Assembly: GCF_002090175.1 (NCBI RefSeq)
Contig: NZ_BBRN01000004.1
Span: forward strand, 1-64,000
DNA from: Demequina sp. NBRC 110057
GTDB taxonomy: Bacteria > Actinomycetota > Actinomycetes > Actinomycetales > Demequinaceae
Direction: 5' to 3'
Length of the DNA stretch: 64,000 nucleotides
Below the pieces are notes generated by a model that saw only the letters and a program-made list of their open reading frames with translations, did no database searches and was not told the DNA's origin. The position numbers and the translations under genes were made by a program. Shown here piece after piece: positions 17,633 through 27,706 of this stretch. Position 1 is the stretch's first letter. Each line of letters opens with the position of its first letter.

Positions 17633-18313
17633 TTACGCGGCGGGGATGCCGACGGCGGGGCTCTGGGGACCGGGGGCCGCCGCGAGGACCTCGGTGACGG
17701 GGTCGATCGTCCGCGTGGCCGATGCCACGGCGGGAACCCCGGTCACCGGGGTCGCGATCCTGGCGCGACGCTCGTGCGCGGCAAGGCCTGCCGCCGCTGA
17801 CACGAGCTGGGCGGCCTCGGCCACGAGGTCGGGGTCGGTGGGCTTGCCCTCGGCGTCGAACGAGGTGTGCGGGTCGGCGAAGAGGACGACCTCGGGCTGC
17901 GAGCGCAGCGCCGCGCCGTGGTCCCCGAGGACCCCGCGCAGGTGCTGGATCGACGCGAAGCGCGGCAGGGAGCCCAGGCTGACGCCGGCGATGATGGTGG
18001 GCTTGCCGGCCAGTGCGTTGGGGCCGGCGGTGCCGCCCGCCCAGTCGATGGCGTTCTTGAGCGCGCCGGGGATGGACCGCTCGATGGTGGGGGTGACGAC
18101 GATGATCCCGTCCACCTCGGCGACCTGGCGCTTCCATGCCAGCGCGTCGGCCGGCGCGGGGACGTCCTCGTAGGGCGCGTGCTGGGGAAGGGCGTGCGGG
18201 TCGAGCTCCACGATGGTGGTGCCCGCCGGGGCGGCGTCCTGAAGCAAGTGGGCGAGGTGGCGCTGGGTGCGGGCCAGGGGCAGTGAGCCGATGAGCAGGC
18301 CGAGCGTCGTCAC
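17633..18313 (-). CDS. Second NADPH-dependent FMN reductase-like protein
   Basis: A 226-residue paralogue of the neighbouring reductase: GLLIGSLPLARTQRHL at the N-terminus, IIVVTPTIERSIPGALKNAI in the middle. The loop that normally reads TPEYxxS here reads TPTIERS, and the phosphate loop has GSLPLARTQ rather than GSxxxxSxN, so cofactor binding may be altered. It has a C-terminal extension of about 45 residues, rich in Ala, Val and Pro, holding one 9-mer repeat (17717). It may be a diverged or specialised copy. Confidence 0.75.
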   Translation of the reverse strand: MTTLGLLIGSLPLARTQRHLAHLLQDAAPAGTTIVELDPHALPQHAPYEDVPAPADALAWKRQVAEVDGIIVVTPTIERSIPGALKNAIDWAGGTAGPNALAGKPTIIAGVSLGSLPRFASIQHLRGVLGDHGAALRSQPEVVLFADPHTSFDAEGKPTDPDLVAEAAQLVSAAAGLAAHERRARIATPVTGVPAVASATRTIDPVTEVLAAAPGPQSPAVGIPAA

Positions 18314-18402
18314 GGGGAGTCCCTTCCACGGGGCTGGCCGCCCCGGTCGGGCGGCGACTGACCGCTCTAACGCCTCGCCTGTCAGGCGATATTCCCGAGT
18401 CT

Positions 18403-19185
18403 TTAAGGAAGGTGCTTGCCCGCCCAGATGTCAGCGGCGTCCCTCAGGAGAACGGCGGCGCCCGGCGCAACCTCGTCGTAGTTGCGGCGGAACCGCTCGT
18501 CGTCCACGTACATCTGGGTGATGCCGCGGTAGGTCTCGGCGGTGGGGGTCCAGAACAGCGACAGCCACTCGTGATGCTGGGCGACGATGTTCTGGACCTC
18601 GGCCGAGTCGGGCGTGAGCCCCACGCGAATGGCCGCGCCGAGCGCCTCCACGACCTCGCGGTGGGTGTCGAGGTGGCGCTGCTGGCCGTCCTTGCCCAGG
18701 GCGGTCCACTGGGCGTTGGAGCGGTCCACGGCGTCGTCGCCCCAGCGCTCGCGGGCCTCGGGCTCGTACTGGCGGTGGTCAAAGCCGTCGAGGATCTCTT
18801 CGTGGGTCATGGTGGTGCCTTTCTCGAGGGAGTCGATGGTGCGGGCCACGGTGGCGGCCAGGCGCGCGTAGCGGTCGCGTTCCGCCGTCAGGCCCGCGAG
18901 GTGGTCGCGCAGGTGCGCCAGGGTGGTGGTGGGGTCGTCGGCATCGACGATGCGGGCGATGGTGTCGAGGCCCGCTCCCAGTTCACGCAGCACCAGGATG
19001 TGCTGCAGGCGCAGCAGCTCTGCTTGTCCGTAGTGCCTGCGGCCGTCGGGGGAGGTGCGCGCCGGCGTGAGCAGCCCGATGGCGTCGTAATGGCGCAGGG
19101 TGCGGCTCGTAATGCCGGTGAGGCGGGCGACGGCGGCAATGTCCAGGGTGTCGACAGCCGATGCGGTGGCGGGGTCCGTGGTCAT
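18403..19185 (-). CDS. MerR-family regulator with TipAS-like domain
   Basis: A 260-residue regulator. The N-terminal MerR winged helix (IAAVARLTGITSRTLRHYDA, then IGLLTPARTSPDGRRHYGQAE) is followed by a coiled-coil dimer helix and, from about residue 140, a TipAS-like antibiotic-recognition domain. The region begins with MTHEEILDGF and ends with the conserved RRNYDEVAPG stretch. In TipA an internal start yields the drug-binding domain alone; an ATG with an upstream AAAGG sits at that junction here too. The ATG at 19185 is 7 nt after TACGCT, giving a leaderless start. Confidence 0.9.
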   Translation of the reverse strand: MTTDPATASAVDTLDIAAVARLTGITSRTLRHYDAIGLLTPARTSPDGRRHYGQAELLRLQHILVLRELGAGLDTIARIVDADDPTTTLAHLRDHLAGLTAERDRYARLAATVARTIDSLEKGTTMTHEEILDGFDHRQYEPEARERWGDDAVDRSNAQWTALGKDGQQRHLDTHREVVEALGAAIRVGLTPDSAEVQNIVAQHHEWLSLFWTPTAETYRGITQMYVDDERFRRNYDEVAPGAAVLLRDAADIWAGKHLP

Positions 19186-19192
19186 GGAGCCC

Positions 19193-19223
19193 AGCGTAGA
19201 AGTTGACGCAACGTCAAGCGCAA
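19193..19223 (-). promoter_or_regulatory. MerR-type promoter with 19-nt spacer and operator
   Basis: On the minus strand TTGCGC (19223-19218) and TACGCT (19198-19193) are separated by 19 nt, the over-long spacing of MerR-controlled promoters. The spacer holds the palindrome TTGACG-TTG-CGTCAA (19217-19203). The regulator probably activates its own gene by untwisting this spacer. Confidence 0.75.
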
Positions 19224-19267
19224 CCCGCAATATGAGGCGACCGCAGCATCGGCCGTCCGGACGGTTC

Positions 19268-19273
19268 TAGACT
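19268..19273 (+). promoter_or_regulatory. -10 box TAGACT, leaderless promoter of ilvD
   Basis: TAGACT ends 7 nt before the ilvD ATG with no ribosome binding site. A 9-mer repeat (19246-19254) lies just upstream, between the divergent MerR and ilvD promoters. Confidence 0.5.
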
Positions 19274-19280
19274 CGCCATC

Positions 19281-20978
19281 ATGACGACGACGCCGGACAT
19301 CAAGCCCCGTTCACGACAGGTCACCGATGGCATCGAGGCCACGGCCTCGCGCGGCATGCTGCGCGCCGTGGGCCTCGGCGACGAGGACTTCGCCAAGCCC
19401 CAGATTGGCATCGCGAGTTCCTGGAACGAGATCACCCCCTGCAACCTGTCGCTGCAGCGCCTCGCCCAGGCCTCCAAGAACGGCGTCCACGCCGGCGGCG
19501 GTTACCCGCTCGAGTTCGGCACCATCTCCGTGTCCGACGGCATCTCGATGGGCCACGAGGGCATGCACTTCTCCCTCGTGTCCCGCGACGTCATCGCCGA
19601 CTCGGTCGAGACCGTCATGATGGCCGAGCGCCTCGACGGGTCCGTCCTGCTCGCCGGCTGTGACAAGTCGCTGCCCGGCATGCTGATGGCCGCCGCGCGC
19701 CTCGACCTTGCCTCGGTGTTCCTCTACGCCGGCTCGATCATGCCCGGCCACGTCAAGCTGTCCGACGGCACCGAGAAGGACGTCACCGTCATCGACGCCT
19801 TCGAGGCCGTGGGCGCGTGCCAGCGCGGGCTGATGTCCGAGGAGGACAGGCTCGCGATCGAGAAGGCGATTTGCCCCGGCGAGGGTGCCTGCGGCGGCAT
19901 GTACACCGCCAACACGATGGCCTCCGTGGGTGAGGCGCTCGGCATGTCGCTTCCCGGCTCGGCGGCGCCGCCCTCGGCCGACCGCCGCCGCGACTACTAC
20001 GCCCACAAGTCGGGCGAGGCGGTCGTCAACATGCTGCGCAAGGGCATCACCGCGCGCCAGATCATGACCAAGGAGGCGTTCGAGAACGCGATCGCCGTGG
20101 TGATGGCCTTCGGCGGCTCGACCAACGCGGTCCTGCACCTGCTCGCCATCGCGAACGAGGCCGAGGTGGACCTCACGCTCGACGACTTCTCGCGCGTCGC
20201 GGACCGCACGCCGCACCTGGGTGACCTCAAGCCCTTCGGCCGCTTCGTCATGAACGACGTGGACCGCGTGGGCGGCGTGCCTGCCGTCATGAAGTCGCTG
20301 CTCGACGAGGGCCTCATGCACGGCGACACCCTGACCGTGACCGGCAAGACGCTGGGGGAGAACCTCGAGGAGCTGAACCCCAAGAAGATCGACGGTCGCG
20401 TCATCCGCAACCTCAACAACCCGATCCACAAGACCGGCGGCATCACCATCCTCAAGGGCTCGCTCGCCCCCGAGGGCGCGGTCGTCAAGTCCGCTGGCTT
20501 CGACAACGACGTGTTCGAGGGCACCGCTCGCGTGTTCAACCGCGAGCGTGCCGCGCTCGACGCGTTGGCCGATGGCACCATCACCGCCGGGGACGTGGTC
20601 GTCATCCGCTACGAGGGCCCCAAGGGCGGCCCCGGCATGCGCGAGATGCTCGCCATTACTGGCGCCATCAAGGGGGCCGGCCTGGGCAAGGACGTGCTGC
20701 TCGTGACCGATGGTCGCTTCTCCGGCGGCACCACCGGCCTGTGCGTGGGTCACATGGCGCCCGAGGCTGTCGATGGCGGTCCTGTCGCATTCGTCAAGGA
20801 CGGCGACAAGATCCGCCTCGACGTGAAGAACAAGACGCTCGACCTGCTGGTGGACGAGGAGGAGCTCGCGGCGCGCGCCGAAGGCTGGGAGCCGCTTCCC
20901 CCCGTCTACACGCGCGGCGTGCTCGCCAAGTACGCGAAGCTCGTGCAGTCCGCGTCGACGGGCGCCGTGCTGCGCTAA
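19281..20978 (+). CDS. ilvD: Dihydroxy-acid dehydratase
   Basis: A 565-residue enzyme of isoleucine and valine synthesis that dehydrates 2,3-dihydroxy-3-methylbutanoate (or -pentanoate) to the 2-keto acid. The three iron-sulphur cysteines are visible: Cys54 in NEITPCN, Cys127 in [10 protein letters not shown] and Cys204 in [14 protein letters not shown], the pattern of [2Fe-2S] dehydratases. The C-terminal [20 protein letters not shown] signature is intact. The gene is separate from ilvBNC, with its own promoter and a strong terminator. Confidence 0.97.
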   Translation: MTTTPDIKPRSRQVTDGIEATASRGMLRAVGLGDEDFAKPQIGIASSWNEITPCNLSLQRLAQASKNGVHAGGGYPLEFGTISVSDGISMGHEGMHFSLVSRDVIADSVETVMMAERLDGSVLLAGCDKSLPGMLMAAARLDLASVFLYAGSIMPGHVKLSDGTEKDVTVIDAFEAVGACQRGLMSEEDRLAIEKAICPGEGACGGMYTANTMASVGEALGMSLPGSAAPPSADRRRDYYAHKSGEAVVNMLRKGITARQIMTKEAFENAIAVVMAFGGSTNAVLHLLAIANEAEVDLTLDDFSRVADRTPHLGDLKPFGRFVMNDVDRVGGVPAVMKSLLDEGLMHGDTLTVTGKTLGENLEELNPKKIDGRVIRNLNNPIHKTGGITILKGSLAPEGAVVKSAGFDNDVFEGTARVFNRERAALDALADGTITAGDVVVIRYEGPKGGPGMREMLAITGAIKGAGLGKDVLLVTDGRFSGGTTGLCVGHMAPEAVDGGPVAFVKDGDKIRLDVKNKTLDLLVDEEELAARAEGWEPLPPVYTRGVLAKYAKLVQSASTGAVLR

Positions 20979-20989
20979 CGCCTGACGTT

Positions 20990-21025
20990 CACGAGGGCCC
21001 CGGGGTGATCCCCGGGGCCCTCGTG
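20990..21025 (+). terminator. Rho-independent-type terminator after ilvD
   Basis: A perfect 16-bp GC-rich stem (20990-21005 with 21010-21025) has the loop TGAT. It begins 11 nt after the ilvD stop. No long T-run follows, as is common in high-GC actinobacteria. Confidence 0.85.
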
Positions 21026-21223
21026 CGTCTCGGCGCGCTGGGCCTGCCTCGTGCCGCGCGCCCCAGTGGTCACCCATGGCGCGCTCGTCGGTGCGTGTGT
21101 GTCCTAGTGGGCGGTGACGGTCTCGGTGCTGCCTCACCGCAGCGCACCGCCGTCTCACCAGGGCACGCCATCGTCTCACTATTCAAGATGGTGAACCACA
21201 ATGTGAGATTCGTTGTCCAGATG

Positions 21224-21253
21224 GTGACATCGCCCGAAAAGCGGGCGTACGCT
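21224..21253 (+). promoter_or_regulatory. Promoter of the ilvBNC leader
   Basis: GTGACA (21224-21229) and TACGCT (21248-21253) are 18 nt apart, and the leader ATG at 21261 follows 7 nt after the -10. The leader would be translated from the 5' end of the mRNA. Confidence 0.5.
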
Positions 21254-21260
21254 TCAAGAC

Positions 21261-21302
21261 ATGCAGACGATTCTCGTACTTAGCTGGCGCGCGGACACCT
21301 AG
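21261..21302 (+). CDS. ilvB leader peptide [13 protein letters not shown]
   Basis: A 13-residue open frame with four consecutive branched-chain codons, Ile-Leu-Val-Leu (ATT CTC GTA CTT); ATT, GTA and CTT are rare in this GC-rich window. A perfect 10-bp hairpin starts inside its last codons and a terminator with five Ts follows. This is the layout of ribosome-mediated attenuation, with the ribosome stalling when charged Ile-, Leu- or Val-tRNA is scarce. The TACGCT box 7 nt before the ATG supports its translation. Confidence 0.8.
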   Translation: MQTILVLSWRADT

Positions 21303-21361
21303 TCCACGTCAGGCACCGTCCGCGCGCAGACCCCGACAGCCACCACGGCCGAGGGGTTTTT
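21287..21361 (+). promoter_or_regulatory. Transcription attenuator of ilvBNC
   Basis: Stem one is GCGCGCGGAC (21287-21296) with its perfect complement at 21318-21327; it overlaps the 3' end of the leader frame. The second hairpin pairs ACCCC (21330-21334) with GGGGT (21353-21357), plus GCC/GGC inside, and runs into TTTTT (21357-21361). A ribosome stalled at the leader's Ile-Leu-Val-Leu codons should disturb the first stem and so decide whether the terminator forms. Confidence 0.75.
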
Positions 21362-21417
21362 CCATGCGAGGCGGATGCGAGAGCCGCCTCACGATCAACG
21401 AAGAAACGGGAGAGAAG

Positions 21418-23268
21418 ATGGCACAGGTCAGGGCCCCCAAGCCTTCGGCGCTGGCGACGCCCCAGGCGGGACGCACCGCGCCCGCCGGCGGCACCGCGCC
21501 CGCCACTACCGGCCAGGAGATGACCGGCGCTCAGGCGATCATCAAGAGCCTTGAGATGGCCGGAGCGACCGACGTCTTCGGACTTCCCGGCGGCGCCATC
21601 CTTCCTACGTACGACCCGCTGATGGACTCGACGACGCTGCGCCACATCCTGGTGCGTCACGAGCAGGGCGCCGGCCACGCCGCCCAGGGCTACGCCCACG
21701 CGACCGGCAAACCTGGCGTCTGCATTGCGACCTCGGGCCCCGGCGCCACCAATCTGGTGACGCCCATCGCCGACGCGAACATGGACTCGATCCCCATGGT
21801 GGCGATCACTGGCCAGGTCGCGGCGTCGCTCATCGGCACCGACGGGTTCCAGGAGGCCGACATCGTCGGCATCACGCAGCCCATCACCAAGCACAACGTG
21901 CTGGTGACGGACCCGCAGGAGATCCCGCAGGCCATCGCGGAGGCGTTCTACATCGCCACCCACGGCCGCCCCGGCCCGGTGCTGGTGGACATCGCCAAGT
22001 CGGCGCAGCAGGCGACCATGAACTTCCAGTGGCCCGAGCGCATCGAGCTGCCCGGCTTCAACTCCGGAGCCCGTCCCCACGCGAAGACCGTGCAGGAGGC
22101 CGCGCGCCTGCTCGCCACCGCTCGTCGCCCCGTGCTCTACGTGGGCGGCGGCGTGATCCGTTCCGGCGCATCGGCCGGCCTGCGCAAGCTGACCGACCTG
22201 TCCGGCGCCGCCGTCGTGACCACGCTGATGGCCCGCGGCGCGCTTCCCGACTCGCACCCGCAGCACCTGGGCATGCCCGGCATGCACGGCACCGTCGCGG
22301 CCGTCGCGGCGCTGCAGAAGGCCGACCTCGTGGTGGCCCTGGGCGCCCGCTTCGACGACCGCGTGACCGGCAAGTTGTCGAGCTTCGCCCCGCACGCGAC
22401 CATCGTGCACGCGGACATCGACCCCGCCGAGATCGGCAAGAACCGTGCCGTCGACGTGCCGATCGTGGGCGACCTCAAGGAGGTCTTCGAGGCCCTGGTG
22501 CCCGCCCTCGCGGCCGAGCACCAGCAGCACGGCAAGCCCGACCTCGAGGCCTGGTGGGCTCAGTTGGACGACTGGCGCTCCACGTACGGCCTGGGGTTCA
22601 CCCGCACCGACGACGGACTGTCCAGCCCCCAGCACGTCATCCAGCGCCTGGGCGAGATCTCCGGCCCCGACTCGATCTTCACGTCGGGCGTGGGCCAGCA
22701 CCAGATGTGGGCCAGCCAGTTCATCAAGTACGAGCGCCCCAACTCGTGGATCAACTCCGGGGGACTGGGCACCATGGGCTTCTCGGTCCCCGCGGCCATG
22801 GGCGCCAAGGTGGGCGAGCCCGACCGCACCGTGTGGGCGATCGACGGCGACGGCTGCTTCCAGATGACCAATCAGGAGCTGGTCACCTGCGCCATCAACG
22901 AGATCCCCATCAAGGTGGCGATCATCAACAACTCGTCGCTGGGCATGGTGCGCCAGTGGCAGACCCTGTTCTACAACGAGCGGTACTCCAACACGGACCT
23001 GCACACCGGCCACGGCACCCAGCGCATCCCCGACTTCGTGAAGCTCGGCGAGGCGATGGGCTGCGTGGGCCTGCGCTGCGAGTCCGATGCGGACGTGGAC
23101 GCGACGATTAAGCGCGCCATGGAGATCGACGACCAGCCCGTGGTCGTGGACTTCACGGTGTCGCGTGACGCCATGGTGTGGCCGATGGTCGCCGCAGGCA
23201 CCAGCAATGACGAGATCCAGTACGCCCGCGGCATCGCCCCCGAGTGGGACCGCGGCGAGGAGGAGTAA
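21418..23268 (+). CDS. ilvB: Acetolactate synthase large subunit
   Basis: A 616-residue thiamine diphosphate enzyme that condenses pyruvate (or pyruvate and 2-ketobutyrate), the first shared step to valine, leucine and isoleucine. The catalytic Glu lies in [16 protein letters not shown]; the cofactor motif runs from [12 protein letters not shown] to the NN pair in KVAIINNSS. The first 35 residues are an Ala/Pro-rich tail. A GGGAGAGA ribosome site precedes the ATG at 21418, so I reject the upstream in-frame ATG at 21364, which lies just after the attenuator. Confidence 0.97.
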   Translation: MAQVRAPKPSALATPQAGRTAPAGGTAPATTGQEMTGAQAIIKSLEMAGATDVFGLPGGAILPTYDPLMDSTTLRHILVRHEQGAGHAAQGYAHATGKPGVCIATSGPGATNLVTPIADANMDSIPMVAITGQVAASLIGTDGFQEADIVGITQPITKHNVLVTDPQEIPQAIAEAFYIATHGRPGPVLVDIAKSAQQATMNFQWPERIELPGFNSGARPHAKTVQEAARLLATARRPVLYVGGGVIRSGASAGLRKLTDLSGAAVVTTLMARGALPDSHPQHLGMPGMHGTVAAVAALQKADLVVALGARFDDRVTGKLSSFAPHATIVHADIDPAEIGKNRAVDVPIVGDLKEVFEALVPALAAEHQQHGKPDLEAWWAQLDDWRSTYGLGFTRTDDGLSSPQHVIQRLGEISGPDSIFTSGVGQHQMWASQFIKYERPNSWINSGGLGTMGFSVPAAMGAKVGEPDRTVWAIDGDGCFQMTNQELVTCAINEIPIKVAIINNSSLGMVRQWQTLFYNERYSNTDLHTGHGTQRIPDFVKLGEAMGCVGLRCESDADVDATIKRAMEIDDQPVVVDFTVSRDAMVWPMVAAGTSNDEIQYARGIAPEWDRGEEE

Positions 23269-23270
23269 AG

Positions 23271-23789
23271 ATGACCACTCACACCCTCTCGGTGCTCGTC
23301 GAGAACAAGCCTGGCGTGCTCGCGCGCGTCTCCGGCCTGTTCAGCCGCCGCGCCTTCAACATTCACTCGCTCGCCGTGGGCCAGACGGAGTACCCCGAGA
23401 TCTCCAGGATCACGGTGGTCGTCGACGTCGACGAGCTCCCGCTCGAGCAGGTCACCAAGCAGCTCAACAAGCTGGTGCACGTGCTCAAGATCGTGGAGCT
23501 CGAGCGCGACAAGTCCGTCCAGCGAGACCTCATCCTGGTGAAGGTCAGGGCCGATGCCCGCCAGCGTGCCGACGTGCTGCAGATCGTCGACCTCTTCCGC
23601 GCCCACGTGGTCGACGTCAGCCCCGACTCGCTCGTCATCGAGGCCGTCGGAGCCCCCGACAAGCTTCAGGCGCTGCTTGCGGCGCTCAAGCCCCACGACA
23701 TCCGCGAGATCGTCCAGTCGGGCACCGTGGCCATCGGCCGTGGTCCCCGCTCGATCACCGAGCGCGCCTTCGAGCGCGTGTCCGCATAA
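23271..23789 (+). CDS. ilvN: Acetolactate synthase small regulatory subunit
   Basis: A 172-residue subunit with an N-terminal ACT domain (THTLSVLVENKPGVLARVSG, FSRRAFNIHSLAVG) that binds valine and mediates feedback inhibition of IlvB, and the usual C-terminal half. It starts 2 nt after the ilvB stop. One 9-mer repeat lies at 23549. Confidence 0.97.
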   Translation: MTTHTLSVLVENKPGVLARVSGLFSRRAFNIHSLAVGQTEYPEISRITVVVDVDELPLEQVTKQLNKLVHVLKIVELERDKSVQRDLILVKVRADARQRADVLQIVDLFRAHVVDVSPDSLVIEAVGAPDKLQALLAALKPHDIREIVQSGTVAIGRGPRSITERAFERVSA

Positions 23790-23800
23790 CTCATTTCAGG

Positions 23801-23818
23801 CGGCCGATGCCTCGGCCG
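23801..23818 (+). other. Small hairpin between ilvN and ilvC
   Basis: CGGCCGA-TGCC-TCGGCCG is a perfect 7-bp stem with a 4-nt loop, built on one copy of the 9-mer GGCCGATGC and followed by GGCTTTC. It may attenuate or process the ilvBN-ilvC message; a promoter for ilvC is not evident. Confidence 0.4.
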
Positions 23819-23851
23819 GCTTTCGTACCCCACGCAAGAATTCCCTACTGA

Positions 23852-25935
<2,084 letters not shown>

Positions 25936-25942
25936 AATTTCG

Positions 25943-25987
25943 GGCCGATGCTGTGGCCGACTCCCGTAGCCGGCCACAGCATCGGCC
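25943..25987 (+). terminator. Hairpin built from two inverted 9-mer repeats
   Basis: Perfect 16-bp arms, GGCCGATGCTGTGGCC (25943-25958) and its complement (25972-25987), enclose a 13-nt loop, 7 nt after the leuB stop. Each arm begins or ends with the over-represented 9-mer. It probably terminates the ilvBNC-leuB transcript, although no T-run follows. Confidence 0.75.
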
Positions 25988-26010
25988 ATCCGCACCACCC
26001 CTGATCCACG

Positions 26011-26065
26011 CTGGCGGGACATGAGTGTCACTTCCGCGCAGAAAGTGACACTCATGTCCCGCCAG
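26011..26065. repeat. Perfect 23-bp inverted repeat upstream of ilvE
   Basis: Arms 26011-26033 and 26043-26065 are exact complements with a 9-nt loop; each arm contains GGGACATGAGTGTCACTT or its complement. The AT-balanced arm sequence is unlike the surrounding DNA. It ends 22 nt before the ilvE start. It could be an attenuator, a large operator or a small mobile palindrome (REP/MITE-like). A 21-residue frame (26021-26086) runs through it and stops one nt before the ilvE GTG. Confidence 0.8.
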
Positions 26066-26087
26066 GAGACACCAGAAAGGCTCTGAC

Positions 26088-27194
26088 GTGACCGACACCG
26101 CCGCACCGTCCACCGCGGGAGCCTTCGAGGTACGCCCCAACGCGCACGCGCTCACTCCCGAGGCGCGCGCTGGCGCGCTGAAGGACCTGGCGTTCGGCGT
26201 CCAGTTCACCGACCACATGGCCCGCATGCAGTTCCGCGACGGCCAGTGGCACGACCGCCGCGTCGAGGCCTACGGACCGCTGCAGATGGACCCCGCGGCG
26301 GCGGTGCTCCACTACGCGCAGGAGATCTTCGAGGGCCTCAAGGCCTACCGCTGGGCCGACGGCTCCATCCACCTGTTCCGCCCCGAGGCGAACGCGGAGC
26401 GCTTCCGCAAGTCCGCCTACCGGCTGGCGCTTCCCGACCTCGCCGTCGAGGACTTCATCGGCGCCATCGAGGCGCTCATCGAGACGGACCACGAGTGGGT
26501 TCCCGGCGTCGAGGAGTCCAGCCTCTACCTGCGCCCCTTCATGTTTGCCTCCGAGGCGTTCCTGGGCGTGCGGCCCGCCGCGACCGTCGACTTCCTGGTG
26601 ATCGCCTCGCCCGTGGGCGCGTACTTCTCGGGCGGCGTGAAGCCCGTGTCGATCTGGGTCGCGCAGGGCTTCCACCGCGCGGGCCCCGGCGGCACCGGCG
26701 ACGCCAAGTGCGGCGGCAACTACGCCGCGAGCCTCCTCCCGCAGCAGCAGGCGTACGCCAACGGCTGCCAGCAGGTGCTGTTCCTCGACGCGAAGGACGA
26801 CCGCTACCTCGAGGAGCTCGGCGGCATGAACGTCTATGTGGTGCGCCGCGACGGCACCGTCGAGACGCCGCGCCTGACCGGCACCATCCTTGAGGGCATC
26901 ACGCGCTACTCCGTGAACCAGCTGCTCGAGGACGACGGCCGCAAGGTCATCGAGAAGGACATCACGCTCGATGAGGTGCGCACCGGCATCGAGTCCGGCG
27001 ACATCACGGAGATCTTCGCGTGCGGCACCGCCGCCGTGGTCACCCCCGTGGGCCGTCTCGCGTCGCCCGACTTCGACGTCACCGTGGGTGACGGGGAGGC
27101 CGGCACCGTCACGATGGACATTCGCCGCCGCCTCACCGACATCCAGTACGGCCGCGCCGAGGACGTTTACGGCTGGATGCGCCGGGTCAAGTAG
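26088..27194 (+). CDS. ilvE: Branched-chain amino acid aminotransferase
   Basis: A 368-residue class IV pyridoxal-phosphate transaminase that makes the final step to Ile, Val and Leu, or starts their breakdown. The cofactor lysine is Lys207 in GDAKCGGNYAAS; RPEANAERFRKSAYRL, FDVTVGDGEAGTVT and the C-terminal end are typical. I use the GTG at 26088 with AGAAAGG upstream. A second enzyme of the same length lies at 52249, about 60% identical by eye. Confidence 0.95.
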   Translation: MTDTAAPSTAGAFEVRPNAHALTPEARAGALKDLAFGVQFTDHMARMQFRDGQWHDRRVEAYGPLQMDPAAAVLHYAQEIFEGLKAYRWADGSIHLFRPEANAERFRKSAYRLALPDLAVEDFIGAIEALIETDHEWVPGVEESSLYLRPFMFASEAFLGVRPAATVDFLVIASPVGAYFSGGVKPVSIWVAQGFHRAGPGGTGDAKCGGNYAASLLPQQQAYANGCQQVLFLDAKDDRYLEELGGMNVYVVRRDGTVETPRLTGTILEGITRYSVNQLLEDDGRKVIEKDITLDEVRTGIESGDITEIFACGTAAVVTPVGRLASPDFDVTVGDGEAGTVTMDIRRRLTDIQYGRAEDVYGWMRRVK

Positions 27195-27258
27195 TCCGCG
27201 CGCCCCTTGGCGGCGGCCGATGTGGTGGTCGCCTTCGCGCGCATGGCACGCTGTGTCC

Positions 27259-27621
27259 ATGAAGATGGCTGGCGGCGCCCTGGTGTTCCTCGCCGAGCTG
27301 GGGATGCTCGTGGGCCTTGCCTGGTGGGGCCTGCTCGCGTTCGACGGGGCGGCATCGTGGGCGGTGGGCGTCGGCCTTCCCGTGGTCGTCATGGTCGTGT
27401 GGAGCGTGTTCCTCGCGCCCAAGGCAGTGCTGCCTCCGCCGCGGCCGGTCCAGATCTCCGTCCGACTCCTCCTGTTGCTCACGGGAGCGGCGGCCTACTG
27501 GGCCGTGGGCGTTCCCGCGCTGGCGGGTCTCCAGGCGCTGCTTGCCGTCGGAGGGACCGTCATGGCGGCACGGGGGAGCGGCCCGGACTGGGATGAATTG
27601 GAGGCCCGGCGCGGCCGGTAG
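27259..27621 (+). CDS. YrdB-like (DUF2568) small membrane protein
   Basis: A 120-residue protein with four likely membrane helices, starting MAGGALVFLAELGMLVGLAW and containing FLAPKAVLPPPRPVQ between helices two and three, the signature of the DUF2568/YrdB group of unknown function. The ATG at 27259 lies 6 nt after CACGCT (27247-27252), as in other leaderless starts here. It is followed by fatty-acid ligase on the same strand after 85 nt. Confidence 0.7.
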   Translation: MKMAGGALVFLAELGMLVGLAWWGLLAFDGAASWAVGVGLPVVVMVVWSVFLAPKAVLPPPRPVQISVRLLLLLTGAAAYWAVGVPALAGLQALLAVGGTVMAARGSGPDWDELEARRGR

Positions 27622-27675
27622 GCGCGAGCCTCAGAATCGGCGCAGAATCATCCTCTGGTAGGACCTACGTCGGCG

Positions 27676-27697
27676 TAACTTACGTATGCGTAGGTTA
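27676..27697 (+). promoter_or_regulatory. 22-bp operator-like repeat at the acyl-CoA ligase promoter
   Basis: TAACTTACGTATGCGTAGGTTA is an inverted repeat with one mismatch, ending 9 nt before the ATG and overlapping the likely -10 (TAGGTT or TAGGCT). The TTACG/CGTAG half-sites resemble sites of TetR-type fatty-acid regulators; no such regulator is adjacent. Confidence 0.6.
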
Positions 27698-27706
27698 GGC
27701 TGAAGC

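Larger units (their letters stand above)
20979..21417 (+). other. 439-nt regulatory gap between ilvD and ilvB
   Basis: After the ilvD terminator the gap has about 120 nt without recognisable content, then short repeats (CGTCTCAC at 21152 and 21172, GTGAGA at 21203, AGATGGTGA at 21186 and 21219). These are followed by a promoter, a 13-codon Ile/Leu/Val leader peptide, a perfect 10-bp hairpin and a T-tailed terminator hairpin before ilvB. The TCTCAC/GTGAGA pair could be a site for a leucine-responsive regulator, which I cannot confirm. Confidence 0.6.

Noticed and set aside
26052-27482. Minus-strand frame of 476 codons across ilvE
   Set aside because: Antisense shadow; ilvE is complete on the plus strand.
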